This document shows, piece by piece, positions 32,301 through 40,062 of a stretch of 64,000 bases of DNA. Position 1 is the first letter of the stretch; each line of letters starts with the position of its first letter. Origin of the DNA: Bryobacteraceae bacterium. GTDB lineage: Bacteria > Acidobacteriota > Terriglobia > Bryobacterales > Bryobacteraceae. Location: the NCBI GenBank assembly GCA_025928545.1, contig JAICJH010000006.1, positions 1 to 64,000 on the forward strand. The letters are read 5' to 3'. Below the pieces are notes generated by a model. The model saw nothing but the letters and a program-made list of their open reading frames with translations, was not told where the DNA came from and made no database searches. A program made the translations under genes and the position numbers.

Positions 32301-33039
32301 CATGGATCTCATTGGCGCCGGACTTCTTCACAACCGAGACACCAACGCCTGCTGAGTGGCCATATTCCGCGGGCATCGCGGAAGTGAAGACTTTGATTTC
32401 TTCGATGCTGTTATCCACGGTTTCCGACGAGCCCGAACCTCGACCTCCAAAGTTCGCCAAAACGCCGTCTTCAAAGTAGGCCATCTGGTTGCTGCCGATG
32501 CCGTCTATGGTTCCGAACAGTCCCTTTGTATCCTGGTTTGAACCGATCGTAACTCCAGGTGTAAAAAACAGAACCGCCGTTGCGTGCCGCTGATAGTTGG
32601 GCAGGCTGTAGAAGTAGTCGCCCTCTACGGTGGTGCCGCTGGAAGAAGTTTCGGTATCCAGCAATTGAGCGGTTCCTTTCACCTCCACCGATTCGCTCAC
32701 GGCGCCTACTTCCAACTGGCCATCCACGGCTTCCGTCGAATTGATGCGCAGGTTCACACCGTCATGCACGAGTGTCCGAAAACCGGGCGCCACGAATGTG
32801 ACCCGATAGGGGCCCGGGCGCAAATTGAGCGCGCGGTAAATACCCTCTCCATTCGTTGTTGTGGTGGTTTCGAAATTCGTGTCGGTCTGGACCAGGGTGA
32901 CCTTGGCGCCAACCACGACGGCACTGCTGCTATCGGTCACGCGACCGGTTATGTTTCCGTTATCGATCTGCGCATACAAAGGCAGTGCCGCAAGCAGAAT
33001 TACAGTGCCGGCGATGCGTCCGAACCAGGTCTTTTGCAT
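29356..33039 (-). CDS. Oar-like TonB-dependent outer-membrane receptor
   Basis: A 1227-aa outer-membrane protein. Signal peptide: FGRIAGTVILLAALPLYAQ. A carboxypeptidase-like domain at residues 25-110 (GNITGRVTDSSSAVVVGAKV, GIYRALNLRPGPYRVTFVAP) precedes the plug (VEGDYFYSLPNYQRHATAVL, IEEIKVFTSAMPAEYGHSAG) and a large beta-barrel ending in LNATVALKW. Acidobacterial Oar-like receptors are thought to import or bind oligosaccharides; the xylanase and arabinanase neighbours suggest a hemicellulose fragment as ligand, but no binding residue can be named. It lies downstream of its own promoter and divergent from the esterase gene. Confidence 0.93.
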   Translation of the reverse strand: MQKTWFGRIAGTVILLAALPLYAQIDNGNITGRVTDSSSAVVVGAKVTLVQTDTNFETTTTTNGEGIYRALNLRPGPYRVTFVAPGFRTLVHDGVNLRINSTEAVDGQLEVGAVSESVEVKGTAQLLDTETSSSGTTVEGDYFYSLPNYQRHATAVLFFTPGVTIGSNQDTKGLFGTIDGIGSNQMAYFEDGVLANFGGRGSGSSETVDNSIEEIKVFTSAMPAEYGHSAGVGVSVVKKSGANEIHGLLSDQFRTRSMQHRRFFDQYRNSQVQPGFVIKAPPLIVQNPDANFSGPVYIPKIYNGRNKTFFFYGMQMLIEKQGKQLFATVPTPAMLNGDFSFAGALTNGVPVVPNQIYDPETTANVNGVWSRQPFPGNIIPKSRWSKVATTFLGLNPIGPPTVPGSWTSTGPSNNVQLGPMKITMYHSHTGRIDHQFNPNFKAFTTYTYNQEWGRQPPLAITNPLFDSSLNKGITYRNTGSVGATWIVRPTMVNDIRLNYYSTDSNNSSITRNNNYAALVGLGSAGLPPTCLPGVIPGLITDQANLSPGCGSRTVTENYTFKDDLSKSMGTHNFKMGYELLRFHNNANSGPGNVDGTFNYGQGTNNNAGAGVGGLQANGTAIANTGGIGLAQFLLGDINSFSFGQNTDNLYTRSWEHSLYIQDDWKISKTVTLNLGLRYEIEPPKTNKAGYISLFDLSIPDNETITNTAYLPFCPAGGCKGAYTHPKDGTPFDTDWRRVDPTAGVAWNVSPKMVVRAGARLSHLDTFSDSTSLLFTNELLSKSYSASQVSANFAPLFRLDNGIPAWSFPALRADGSAPAVNTNAGAVSPTIIPRNIKTPYVATWNIAVQRQLGKSSMVEVRWEGSAQSKGFGSININTRPTGIIPNANHDGTMINLNDPANALYRYQWATNSIAAYQTQYARPYPNLGNVSVECNCVHTNHNAGIVSFQHRMTKGLSFQGFYTYSKSMGMSSTTNLNPYMDWGLYKARQNSDQTHNFTGTMNYALPVGKGRTFLNHSNRLVDSIFGGYNMTWTYTIASGTPAGMSISGVSLPSYTAGGSTFTNINVPQYPGFMPSYGNNILLLQRPSLRDSWQDLGGDRFTQANQNSMINCGATIVNYGNSCFTYAPAFTNGNLGANVWNNQRLIAASIAMYKDIPLKDRMHLQLRVDFQNPFKWYNWNGPSTSLNVQSLTNAATFGKINPANYGETQTGTQGYGGVALLNATVALKW

Positions 33040-33166
33040 TCAGGATTTCCTCGTTGTTGCGTCAGCACGCCGGTCAACGCCGGCCGCCAGGATGGGCCAT
33101 GCGGGCCCCATTCGGCACACTTCAAGAGAGTTGCCTATGACGCAACAGTACTTTCTTATTATGCGA

Positions 33167-33195
33167 AGTTTAACAACGGCGTTTATTGAAGTCAA
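33167..33195 (-). promoter_or_regulatory. Probable sigma-70 promoter of the TonB receptor
   Basis: On the minus strand: TTGACT (-35, complement of 33190-33195), a 17-bp spacer and TAAACT (-10, complement of 33167-33172). The 5' untranslated region would be about 120 nt. The -10 is the same as in the ilv promoter. Confidence 0.6.
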
Positions 33196-33330
33196 GAAAA
33201 AACAAGACGTTAGAAGGCACGTTATTTTTTATGAAATCACGTATTATTCACCTGCCGGATATATGCAAGTGGAATCGCTTCCATATTGCGGACTTGAGTG
33301 ATATATTGAGGCCTTCGGAGAGCACTATCT

Positions 33331-34404
33331 ATGAAAATCAGAATTTCCTGCCTTTTCAGTTTTGGGCTCGTACTGACTCTGCCTTTGGTGGCGCAGGTGA
33401 AAACCGAAGTGCCCGACCTCGTGCCGGGCGCGAAGCCAGTTACGGTTGAACATATCAAAGTACACGGCGCCTCCCTTGAGGGAAATCTGGAGGGGGACGC
33501 TGTAGACCGGGAAGTCATCGTCTTCCTGCCGGCTGGCTACGCGGCGAATAAGAACAAGCGTTATCCGGTGGTTTATGCTCTCCACGGATATTCGATTGGC
33601 GCACAACAGTGGACGCAGGAGATCCATGTTCCCCAGACGATCGAGGGCGCTTTCGCGCAGGGCGCACAGGACATGATAGTCGTATTACCGGACTCGAAGA
33701 CTGTGCACAACGGGTCGATGTACTCGAGTTCCGTCACGACCGGTGATTTTGAGCAATTTATCGCGCGCGATCTGGTTGCGTACATCGACGCTCACTATCG
33801 AACTATTCCGCGGAGGTCCAGCCGCGGACTCGTCGGCCACTCGATGGGCGGCTATGGCGCGAGCCGGATCGGAATGAAACACCCTGACGTCTTCGGAAGC
33901 CTGTACATTATGAGTCCATGTTGTCTTTCGGCACGGGGAGCAGGGCCAACGCCACCCAACCAGGCAAACGACAAGGCGCTTGAGAACGTCAAGACGCCGG
34001 CGGACTCAGCGAGTCTGCCGTTCGGGCTTCGAGCTCAGCTCGCCTCCGCCGCAGCCTGGTCGCCGAATCCGAAGAAGCCGCCGCTGTATCTGGATCTGGC
34101 GACGGAAAACGGTGTCGTCCGGCAAGATGTGCTCGCGAAATGGGCGGCGAATGCTCCGCTGGCATTTGTCGATCAGTACATCGGGAATCTGCGGCGGTAC
34201 AAAGCAATTGCGATGGATGTAGGAGATCAGGATGGTCTGCGGGTTGACGCAGGCAAACTTCACGACGTGCTGGATAACAACGGAATCGCCAACACATTTC
34301 AAATTTATCCGGGCACCCACACCAGCGCTGTCTCTGTCCGCTTTCAGAATTTCGTTATGCCGTTTTTCAGCAAAAATCTCTGTGCGGGAGATAAGTGCCA
34401 GTAA
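33331..34404 (+). CDS. Exported CE1/esterase-D-like alpha/beta hydrolase
   Basis: A 357-aa protein with signal peptide (ISCLFSFGLVLTLPLVAQ). The alpha/beta-hydrolase core shows VVYALHGYSIGAQQWTQE (oxyanion region), the nucleophile in RGLVGHSMGGYGASRIGMKH, and a late catalytic His in IYPGTHTSAVSVR. The family removes acetyl, feruloyl or similar ester groups from xylan. The divergent TonB receptor and nearby xylanase fit this role. An intergenic region of 291 bp separates the two divergent starts. Confidence 0.88.
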   Translation: MKIRISCLFSFGLVLTLPLVAQVKTEVPDLVPGAKPVTVEHIKVHGASLEGNLEGDAVDREVIVFLPAGYAANKNKRYPVVYALHGYSIGAQQWTQEIHVPQTIEGAFAQGAQDMIVVLPDSKTVHNGSMYSSSVTTGDFEQFIARDLVAYIDAHYRTIPRRSSRGLVGHSMGGYGASRIGMKHPDVFGSLYIMSPCCLSARGAGPTPPNQANDKALENVKTPADSASLPFGLRAQLASAAAWSPNPKKPPLYLDLATENGVVRQDVLAKWAANAPLAFVDQYIGNLRRYKAIAMDVGDQDGLRVDAGKLHDVLDNNGIANTFQIYPGTHTSAVSVRFQNFVMPFFSKNLCAGDKCQ

Positions 34405-34428
34405 TTTGCGCCGTGTTGGGGCAGATGT

Positions 34429-34452
34429 GCGTTTTTACAAAACGAACCTGGC
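34429..34452. repeat. 24-bp direct repeat, copy 1
   Basis: Core TTTTTACAAAACGAACCTGG; the same 24 bp occur at 34472-34495 and 34779-34802. Confidence 0.8.
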
Positions 34453-34471
34453 CGGTTCGCGGGCAATTTCA

Positions 34472-34495
34472 GCGTTTTTACAAAACGAACCTGGC
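34472..34495. repeat. 24-bp direct repeat, copy 2
   Basis: Identical to copy 1 over 24 bp, start-to-start distance 43 bp. Confidence 0.8.
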
Positions 34496-34778
34496 GTTTG
34501 CCGGTTTGCCGCTTCGGCGCGTGTAGACAGCTCTGGTGCGGCGTCATCCAGTCGATATTCGATTGAGAAAGAACTACCGGGCGGAGCTCGTTGTCGGAGA
34601 CGACCGTTAAAGTCCACGGCACGTAACCTCAAAAATGGAAACGTTACCTGATTGGATTGGAGCACGCCGCCCGTTCGATTCGGAATGCATCTTTTTGGAA
34701 GTCCATCAAAACATGCCAAATAGAGGCAGAAGATTGCTGAACTGGGCTTGAGTAGGGTGACAAACCTGGGGGCAAGCG

Positions 34779-34802
34779 GCGTTTTTACAAAACGAACCTG
34801 GC
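34779..34802. repeat. 24-bp direct repeat, copy 3
   Basis: Identical to copies 1 and 2 over 24 bp. It lies 307 bp after copy 2, too irregular for a CRISPR array. Confidence 0.8.
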
Positions 34803-34843
34803 CGTCACAGGATTCAGCCTGGACTGTAATCAGAGGACCGCGA

Positions 34844-36229
34844 TTAAGGCTGGAACGGGGTGGGCTTAAATTCCCCACCGTTCACCAGGACATTCAGCAC
34901 TTCTCGTGTTCGGGCCGGGCACGCACGCCCCTTGTCGGGCGTGAGATTATCGTGCTCGGACTCGATCATGGGCAGCGGTTCCACCGGTGCTGAAATCTGA
35001 TTCAATGCCGTCCAGACGCCGGCTGGCGGAGAAATTGTGTCGATGAAACCCATGCCCGCAAGAACCGGAGCCTTGATGCGCGACGCAAAATTCACGGTAT
35101 CGAAGTAAAGAGCCGTTTTCATCACTTCGGGGTTATCGGAAGCCCAGTTGGGGTAACCGGCTTTACGACCGTGAAGATCGCCGTTGGTGTCCGCTCCGGC
35201 AGGCACGCAGACTAAAACCGCACTGATCTTTTCCGGCCGAAGCCCCGCCAGGACGAGACTCTGCTGGCCGCCCATGCTGCCACCGGTCAGAACCAGTGTT
35301 TTGCCGTCCCAGTCGGGCCGCGTCAGCAGATAATCCAACGCCCGTGAGTCTCGCAGGTACATATCCAGAAAATAAGACTTCTCCCGGTCGCTATTGCCAA
35401 CCACGGCATAATTGCGCGGCACATTTCCGGCGGCGTCGGACGGCAGTTTGTCGTGCGAATCGACATTGATCATCAGCCAGCCCTCGGCTGCGCGCTGCGC
35501 ATCGGCCCGCGCATTCAAGGCATAAACGCCCGCATACTGAAGCTGGATCACAGCGGGAAACTTTCCCTCCTTCGCGGGTCTGGCCACATAACCATGGGTT
35601 TTGGAACCGAGAGCATCCAGTTCAAACATATTCATCTCTACGCCCGCCACATCGGTCTGAACCGGCGTCAGCACGGGGTTGATGGGAATCTTCGCCTGCT
35701 CCGCGAGCTTGGCATCCCAGAACGCATCGAAGTCGGCAGGGCGCGGAATCGACAGCCCAAGTTTCGTCGGCTCAACGGCGGCGCCAACGGCATAGAATCC
35801 GGTATTCCGCCCGGTGTTTCCACCTGTGAAGCGCGGAGCGGCAGGTGGGCCGGGGGGTGAAGTCGGTGTCGATTGGCCAGCGGGCGTTGCCGTTTCCCCG
35901 GAGAGTTTCTCGTACGCTTCCACCGCTACGTAGATCATTTCGGGCTGGTCGGCTACGATCTCGATTTTGTTTTTGCCCGGGGAGAGATCGAGCTTGCCTT
36001 CCTTCAATACGACCGCGTTGTTGCGGCGACTGGTCCATTTATAAGCGTAGTCAGGTTCAACGGGACCGGGCGACACGGTCCATCCCACGGTCTCACCCTG
36101 TTTATAGATGCCGTTTGCGTGGTAGGGAGTAAATGTAAGCTGTTGCGGGATGGCGGGACCCCGCTGTGCGAAGGCGGTGGCCGCGGCGAAGGCCAGTACG
36201 AATTTGAGATGACGGCGAACTCGAATCAC
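34844..36229 (-). CDS. Exported acetyl-xylan-esterase-like (CE7/AXE1) protein
   Basis: A 461-aa protein with signal peptide (HLKFVLAFAAATAFAQ). An N-terminal beta-sandwich (about residues 30-115, with YHANGIYKQGETVGWTVSPG) is followed by an AXE1-type alpha/beta hydrolase: IPRPADFDAFWDAKLAEQAK, RDSRALDYLLTRPDWDGKTL, nucleophile Ser in LTGGSMGGQQSLVLAGL, and FIDTISPPAGVW with the acidic residue. The conserved RxxDF-type entry motif and GGSMGGQQ fit family 7 carbohydrate esterases. The catalytic His in ESEHDNLTPDKG is present. It would deacetylate xylo-oligosaccharides. Confidence 0.87.
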   Translation of the reverse strand: MIRVRRHLKFVLAFAAATAFAQRGPAIPQQLTFTPYHANGIYKQGETVGWTVSPGPVEPDYAYKWTSRRNNAVVLKEGKLDLSPGKNKIEIVADQPEMIYVAVEAYEKLSGETATPAGQSTPTSPPGPPAAPRFTGGNTGRNTGFYAVGAAVEPTKLGLSIPRPADFDAFWDAKLAEQAKIPINPVLTPVQTDVAGVEMNMFELDALGSKTHGYVARPAKEGKFPAVIQLQYAGVYALNARADAQRAAEGWLMINVDSHDKLPSDAAGNVPRNYAVVGNSDREKSYFLDMYLRDSRALDYLLTRPDWDGKTLVLTGGSMGGQQSLVLAGLRPEKISAVLVCVPAGADTNGDLHGRKAGYPNWASDNPEVMKTALYFDTVNFASRIKAPVLAGMGFIDTISPPAGVWTALNQISAPVEPLPMIESEHDNLTPDKGRACPARTREVLNVLVNGGEFKPTPFQP

Positions 36230-36520
36230 ATAAGCTCCGGGACTTAAGTTTAACTGCCTGCGTTGGGTTTACCTGTGCCGCGGGACCTCGCACGGCAACG
36301 ACTCTACTTTTATCGCGTCAATCGCGAAATAGCAAGGGCGCATGTAGGGCAAATACTGCTGCCCATTCGGCCATCAGGGTATCACGAAACAGAATTCGTC
36401 GTGCGGCAGGCAAAGCTGACTGGATGGTGGCCGCGCGGGCAAAAGAGCGGGCGGTTGCGGTGATGGGGAGTTAAGGGGCGTTCGGCACGCTCGACGTTCC
36501 GCGTAACCGATTGAAGGAAT
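36230..36520. other. Intergenic, nothing recognised
   Basis: Spacer between the esterase start and the 3' end of tRNA-fMet. No gene or clear signal seen. Confidence 0.3.
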
Positions 36521-36597
<77 letters not shown>

Positions 36598-36608
36598 CTT
36601 GTATATTA

Positions 36609-38075
36609 CTATGCGGCCTTTGGTGAGTCCTCGAAGCGCTCCAAAGCAGGCTCGCGGAGTTGCGTGTAAACGAGTTCCATGGCATCGCGCATCGCGAATG
36701 GCTTGTATAGAATCGCTACTCCACCGGCCTTGCGAAGTCCTTCTTCAACGTGTCCCAATTCTTTGCGGGTCATGGCAATTGCTCGCAACTGCGGATTCGC
36801 GCGGCGTAACTGCGCAGCGAGAGCGACTCCGGATTCGTCCTGAAGATCCGCATCGACGAGCACCGCGTGAAGTTTACGCTTCGTCGCAATCCTGCGCGCT
36901 TCGACGGCATTCGTCGCGGTATGGACATCCCAGCCGGCATCCCTCATCTGCCGGTCCAGAAACTCCGACAGCTCGCGATTTTTTTCCACCACCAGAACGC
37001 TGGGGAACGGAGAGCCGAACGTTTCACTCTCCCTTCCCACGCGCAGCGAGAGGGACTGACGATCCGGCCCCACACTGACGCGCACACAGCTGTGCGCGCC
37101 GATGCAGCCCTGAGTCACCATAGCCGCGAGCGGCTGCGTGAGGTGGCGGTGCACCGTGCGCTTGAGTTCGCGGGCACCGTATTCAACGCTGGTACCGTTT
37201 TCGAGCAGCCACTGCCGGGCAGCGAACGGTACGTCCACCGCGAAGGCCCTTGAGCCGAGGCGAGCGACGATGTGGCGCTGCAGGTGCTCCACTTCATGAT
37301 CGACGATTGCGGCGAAGCTGGCAGCGCCAAGCGGCTGGTAGGTGAGGACCCGGTCGATGCGGTTCACGAATTCCGGGGAAAACTTTCGCCTGACCGCATT
37401 GATCGCCACTTTGTTCAGCTTGCCGGCGACTTCTTCCGGTGCGATGGGAACGGCGGACTGGAAGCCGATCTCCGGAGCCATTTCACGCATCATCTCTCTC
37501 GCGCCGAGATTGCTGGTCATGAAAACGATGGTTTTTTCGAAGCTGACCTGAGTGTTGTCGCCGAGCCGCAGGATTCCACGATCCAGCAGTCCCAGCATCA
37601 GGCGAGCCATGGAGGGCGCGGCCTTTTCGATTTCATCGAATAAGACCAGGGAGAGTCCACACTTTTCGCTCGCGACGGCGGCAAGCTTCTGCTGGTTCAG
37701 GGCGGGTTGAGTCTCGCGATGGCCGAGGTAGCCAGGGGGCGCTCCGATGAGTTTCGCGACCTCGTGCTCCATCTGGTATTCCCCGCAATCGATCTTCAGG
37801 AGACTCTTTGCGTTGCCGTGCAGCGCTTCGGCGAGCGCCTCCACGGTTCGGGTCTTGCCGGTGCCGGTGGGCCCCAGCAGGAGAAATACGCCAACGGGGC
37901 GGTTTTCAGGGGCGAGGCCAGCCTGGAACATCTCGACGCATGGCACCAGGGCTTCGATTACGCCTGGTTGGCCAACGATTTTCGAGGACATGATGCCGGC
38001 AAGGCTTTCGGCAGGCGCCGCCGGTGGCCGCCTTCTGGGTAAGTTCGAACTTCTCTGGTCTGTCATCCTGGCCAT
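36609..38075 (-). CDS. ClpB-type AAA+ ATPase fused to a response-regulator receiver
   Basis: A 488-aa protein. The first ~350 residues match the second AAA+ module of ClpA/B: IVGQPGVIEALVPCVEMFQA, Walker A GPTGTGKT, PPGYLGHRETQPALNQQKLA, Walker B LVLFDEIEKA, sensor 1 IVFMTSNLG, RKFSPEFVNRIDR with the Arg finger and GARELKRTVHRHL. The ClpB first module and the M domain are absent. From about residue 360 a receiver domain follows: VLVVEKNRELSEFLDRQMRD (acidic pair reduced to EKN), phosphoacceptor Asp in AVLVDADLQDESG and LYKPF. Fusion of a disaggregase-type motor to a receiver suggests signal-controlled remodelling. The ATG at 38075 is one of two close candidates (also 38066). Confidence 0.85.
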   Translation of the reverse strand: MARMTDQRSSNLPRRRPPAAPAESLAGIMSSKIVGQPGVIEALVPCVEMFQAGLAPENRPVGVFLLLGPTGTGKTRTVEALAEALHGNAKSLLKIDCGEYQMEHEVAKLIGAPPGYLGHRETQPALNQQKLAAVASEKCGLSLVLFDEIEKAAPSMARLMLGLLDRGILRLGDNTQVSFEKTIVFMTSNLGAREMMREMAPEIGFQSAVPIAPEEVAGKLNKVAINAVRRKFSPEFVNRIDRVLTYQPLGAASFAAIVDHEVEHLQRHIVARLGSRAFAVDVPFAARQWLLENGTSVEYGARELKRTVHRHLTQPLAAMVTQGCIGAHSCVRVSVGPDRQSLSLRVGRESETFGSPFPSVLVVEKNRELSEFLDRQMRDAGWDVHTATNAVEARRIATKRKLHAVLVDADLQDESGVALAAQLRRANPQLRAIAMTRKELGHVEEGLRKAGGVAILYKPFAMRDAMELVYTQLREPALERFEDSPKAA

Positions 38076-38280
38076 AGCTGTACCATGCGGCGTCAAGAAA
38101 CTGAGCCCCCGACAGCGGCGATTTCAGGGATAAGTCTATGTAAAACAAAGGCAATAAATTTTTAAAGAAAGTTGTCACCGCAAATCGGCCAATGCGCAAA
38201 ATGCGGGATTGGCTGAATACACGGATGCGTCATCGGCTGCGAACGGGAATGGAAAGATCGCGCCGGGGGACCGGCGAATC

Positions 38281-38808
38281 TCAATGCTTATTGATGTTCA
38301 GGTCGCAACTGGTTGGATAAAATGAGCCACCGTCGGTATTCAGGCCGATTCTGCCACCCGGGAGGAGTTTTGAGAAGAACTTATTGAGCGGACCGGATTC
38401 GAAAACAATCCTGCCGCTGGGGTCCAGGCGGAACTTCCCGGAGCCGTCCGAGATCGAGTAGGTCGCCGCGCTGGTGATGCGCAAATCCATGGTGGCGGAG
38501 CCGCCGGTGACACATTCGTACGTGCCGACGGCGACCTTGAGGTCGGTCTTTCCGCCTGGGCCAGTTTCAGAATTCAGCAAGGAGAACAGAAAGCTGGTTT
38601 CTATGCCATCGTCGTCGAATTTCACGTAGCAATAGCTCCAGGCACTATCCAGGCGGGTGATTGTCCCTTTCCGCCCGTCGTTTGTCGAGACCCTTTTTCC
38701 CACTACACATTCTTTGAACGTTTGCAGTGGAGCGGCATTGGCAGACGATACCGGAAACAGCCAGAACGCGAGCGCGAGGAAGGGGAGCGACATCCATCTT
38801 TGCAACAT
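38281..38808 (-). CDS. Exported protein of unknown function
   Basis: A 175-aa protein starting MLQRWMSLPFLALAFWLFPV, a clear signal peptide ending at SSANA. The mature part has two Cys-containing segments (ECVVGKRVSTNDGRKGTITR and GTYECVTGGSATMDLRI) and ends TSCDLNINKH; beta-rich with possible disulfides. I do not recognise the family. The frame runs open far upstream, but the signal peptide fixes this start. It is divergent from the YihY-like gene. Confidence 0.65.
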   Translation of the reverse strand: MLQRWMSLPFLALAFWLFPVSSANAAPLQTFKECVVGKRVSTNDGRKGTITRLDSAWSYCYVKFDDDGIETSFLFSLLNSETGPGGKTDLKVAVGTYECVTGGSATMDLRITSAATYSISDGSGKFRLDPSGRIVFESGPLNKFFSKLLPGGRIGLNTDGGSFYPTSCDLNINKH

Positions 38809-39006
38809 GGGTTCAATATTACGGTATTCGAGAAATGCCCGCAAGCAGTCTGTTGAGATGTTCACGGTCCGTGCCCGGCAGAGGCCAGCGTGAGTCCGAG
38901 GATGCACATTCAGATAAGTTGTTTTCGCCAATCCAGGAAAGTGGGTAATTAAAATGCATGGCCCTCTGGCGAGGATGAGAGAAGCAGATCCGGGCAGGAC
39001 AGCACG

Positions 39007-39912
39007 ATGAATTACCGCAGCATATGGGCTACGTTCCGGGAGACATTCTCCCAGTGGAATTCGCACGATGCACCGCGCCTCGGCGCTGCGCTTGCGTTTT
39101 ACACGATCCTGTCGATGGCGCCTCTGGTGATTCTGATCATTGCGATCATCGCGCTCATGGTTGGTTACTCGACGGCGCAGAATCAGTTGCTCGGTGAAGT
39201 CGCGAGTCTGGTGGGGAGCGCGGGAGCCGAGGCGGTGAAGGCGATGTTGCAGCACGCTCAGAAACCCGGCTCCGGCATTCTGGCTTCACTCGTCGGGATA
39301 GCCACGCTGGTGTACGGGGCTTCGGGCGTATTCGGCGAGCTCCGGTCCGCGCTCAACAAGATGTGGGACGTAAAGCCACAGGAGACGGCGGGGATTTGGG
39401 GCGCCGTCAAGCTGCATTTCTTCTCCTTTGGTATGGTTTTTGCGGTTGGATTTCTTCTGCTGGTATCGCTCGTGATCAGCGCCGTTCTGGCTGCCATCGG
39501 CAAGTTCTTCGGAGGAATGCTCCCCCTGCCGGAATTCATGCTGAGCGCTTTTAATCTGCTGATTTCGCTCGCGGGAACCGCCATTTTATTCGCGCTCATT
39601 TTCAGATACGTGCCGGAAGCGAAGATTGCCTGGAAGCCCATCTGGATCGGCGCGACGGTCACCGCGCTGCTCTTCACGGTCGGCAAATTTTTGATCGGGC
39701 TTTACCTGGGCAAGGCGGCGGTGGGTTCCCCATACGGTGCTGCGGGATCTCTGGTGGTGGTGACCGTTTGGGTTTACTACTCGGCAATGATTTTTTTCTT
39801 TGGGGCGGAGTTCACGCATGTTCTGGCGTGCGAGGGCGAAGGGCATCCGGGTAAGCGAGCGACCCCGGAAAAGGATGCTGCAATACCGCAAACGGCCGCC
39901 GATAAACGTTGA
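39007..39912 (+). CDS. YihY/BrkB-like inner-membrane protein
   Basis: A 301-aa protein with about six membrane segments (for example ILSMAPLVILIIAIIALMVG and FFSFGMVFAVGFLLLVSLVI). The family signature AALAFYTILSMAPLVIL lies near residue 28, with VYGASGVFGELRSALNKMWD and a C-terminal VYYSAMIFFFGAEFTHV. The family, once annotated as RNase BN, has an unclear function in membranes. The C-terminal tail is hydrophilic. The gene stands alone, divergent from the small exported protein. Confidence 0.92.
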   Translation: MNYRSIWATFRETFSQWNSHDAPRLGAALAFYTILSMAPLVILIIAIIALMVGYSTAQNQLLGEVASLVGSAGAEAVKAMLQHAQKPGSGILASLVGIATLVYGASGVFGELRSALNKMWDVKPQETAGIWGAVKLHFFSFGMVFAVGFLLLVSLVISAVLAAIGKFFGGMLPLPEFMLSAFNLLISLAGTAILFALIFRYVPEAKIAWKPIWIGATVTALLFTVGKFLIGLYLGKAAVGSPYGAAGSLVVVTVWVYYSAMIFFFGAEFTHVLACEGEGHPGKRATPEKDAAIPQTAADKR

Positions 39913-40062
39913 GCGCGCAGGGGTTGCCGCAGCCCAGATCTTCGCCTGATACTACTAATGTCTTAGTTTGTTTTGCACAATTCCCGGGCACCTCACAAAA
40001 ATAAACTTCAAAATCCAGTAAACGTGCGAAGGTTTTCGGCGTCTTAGTTGGAGAAAGGTCCG

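Larger units (their letters stand above)
34405..34843. other. Gene-free stretch with three 24-bp repeats
   Basis: No credible gene. It contains three exact copies of a 24-bp sequence (see the repeat entries). Between copies 2 and 3 lies about 280 bp with no recognisable content. Confidence 0.5.

Noticed and set aside
33186-33449. Open frame across the esterase start
   Set aside because: Overlaps the signal peptide of the esterase in another frame and has no features.
34429-34802. Possible CRISPR array
   Set aside because: Only three repeats with unequal spacing (43 and 307 bp) and no cas genes.
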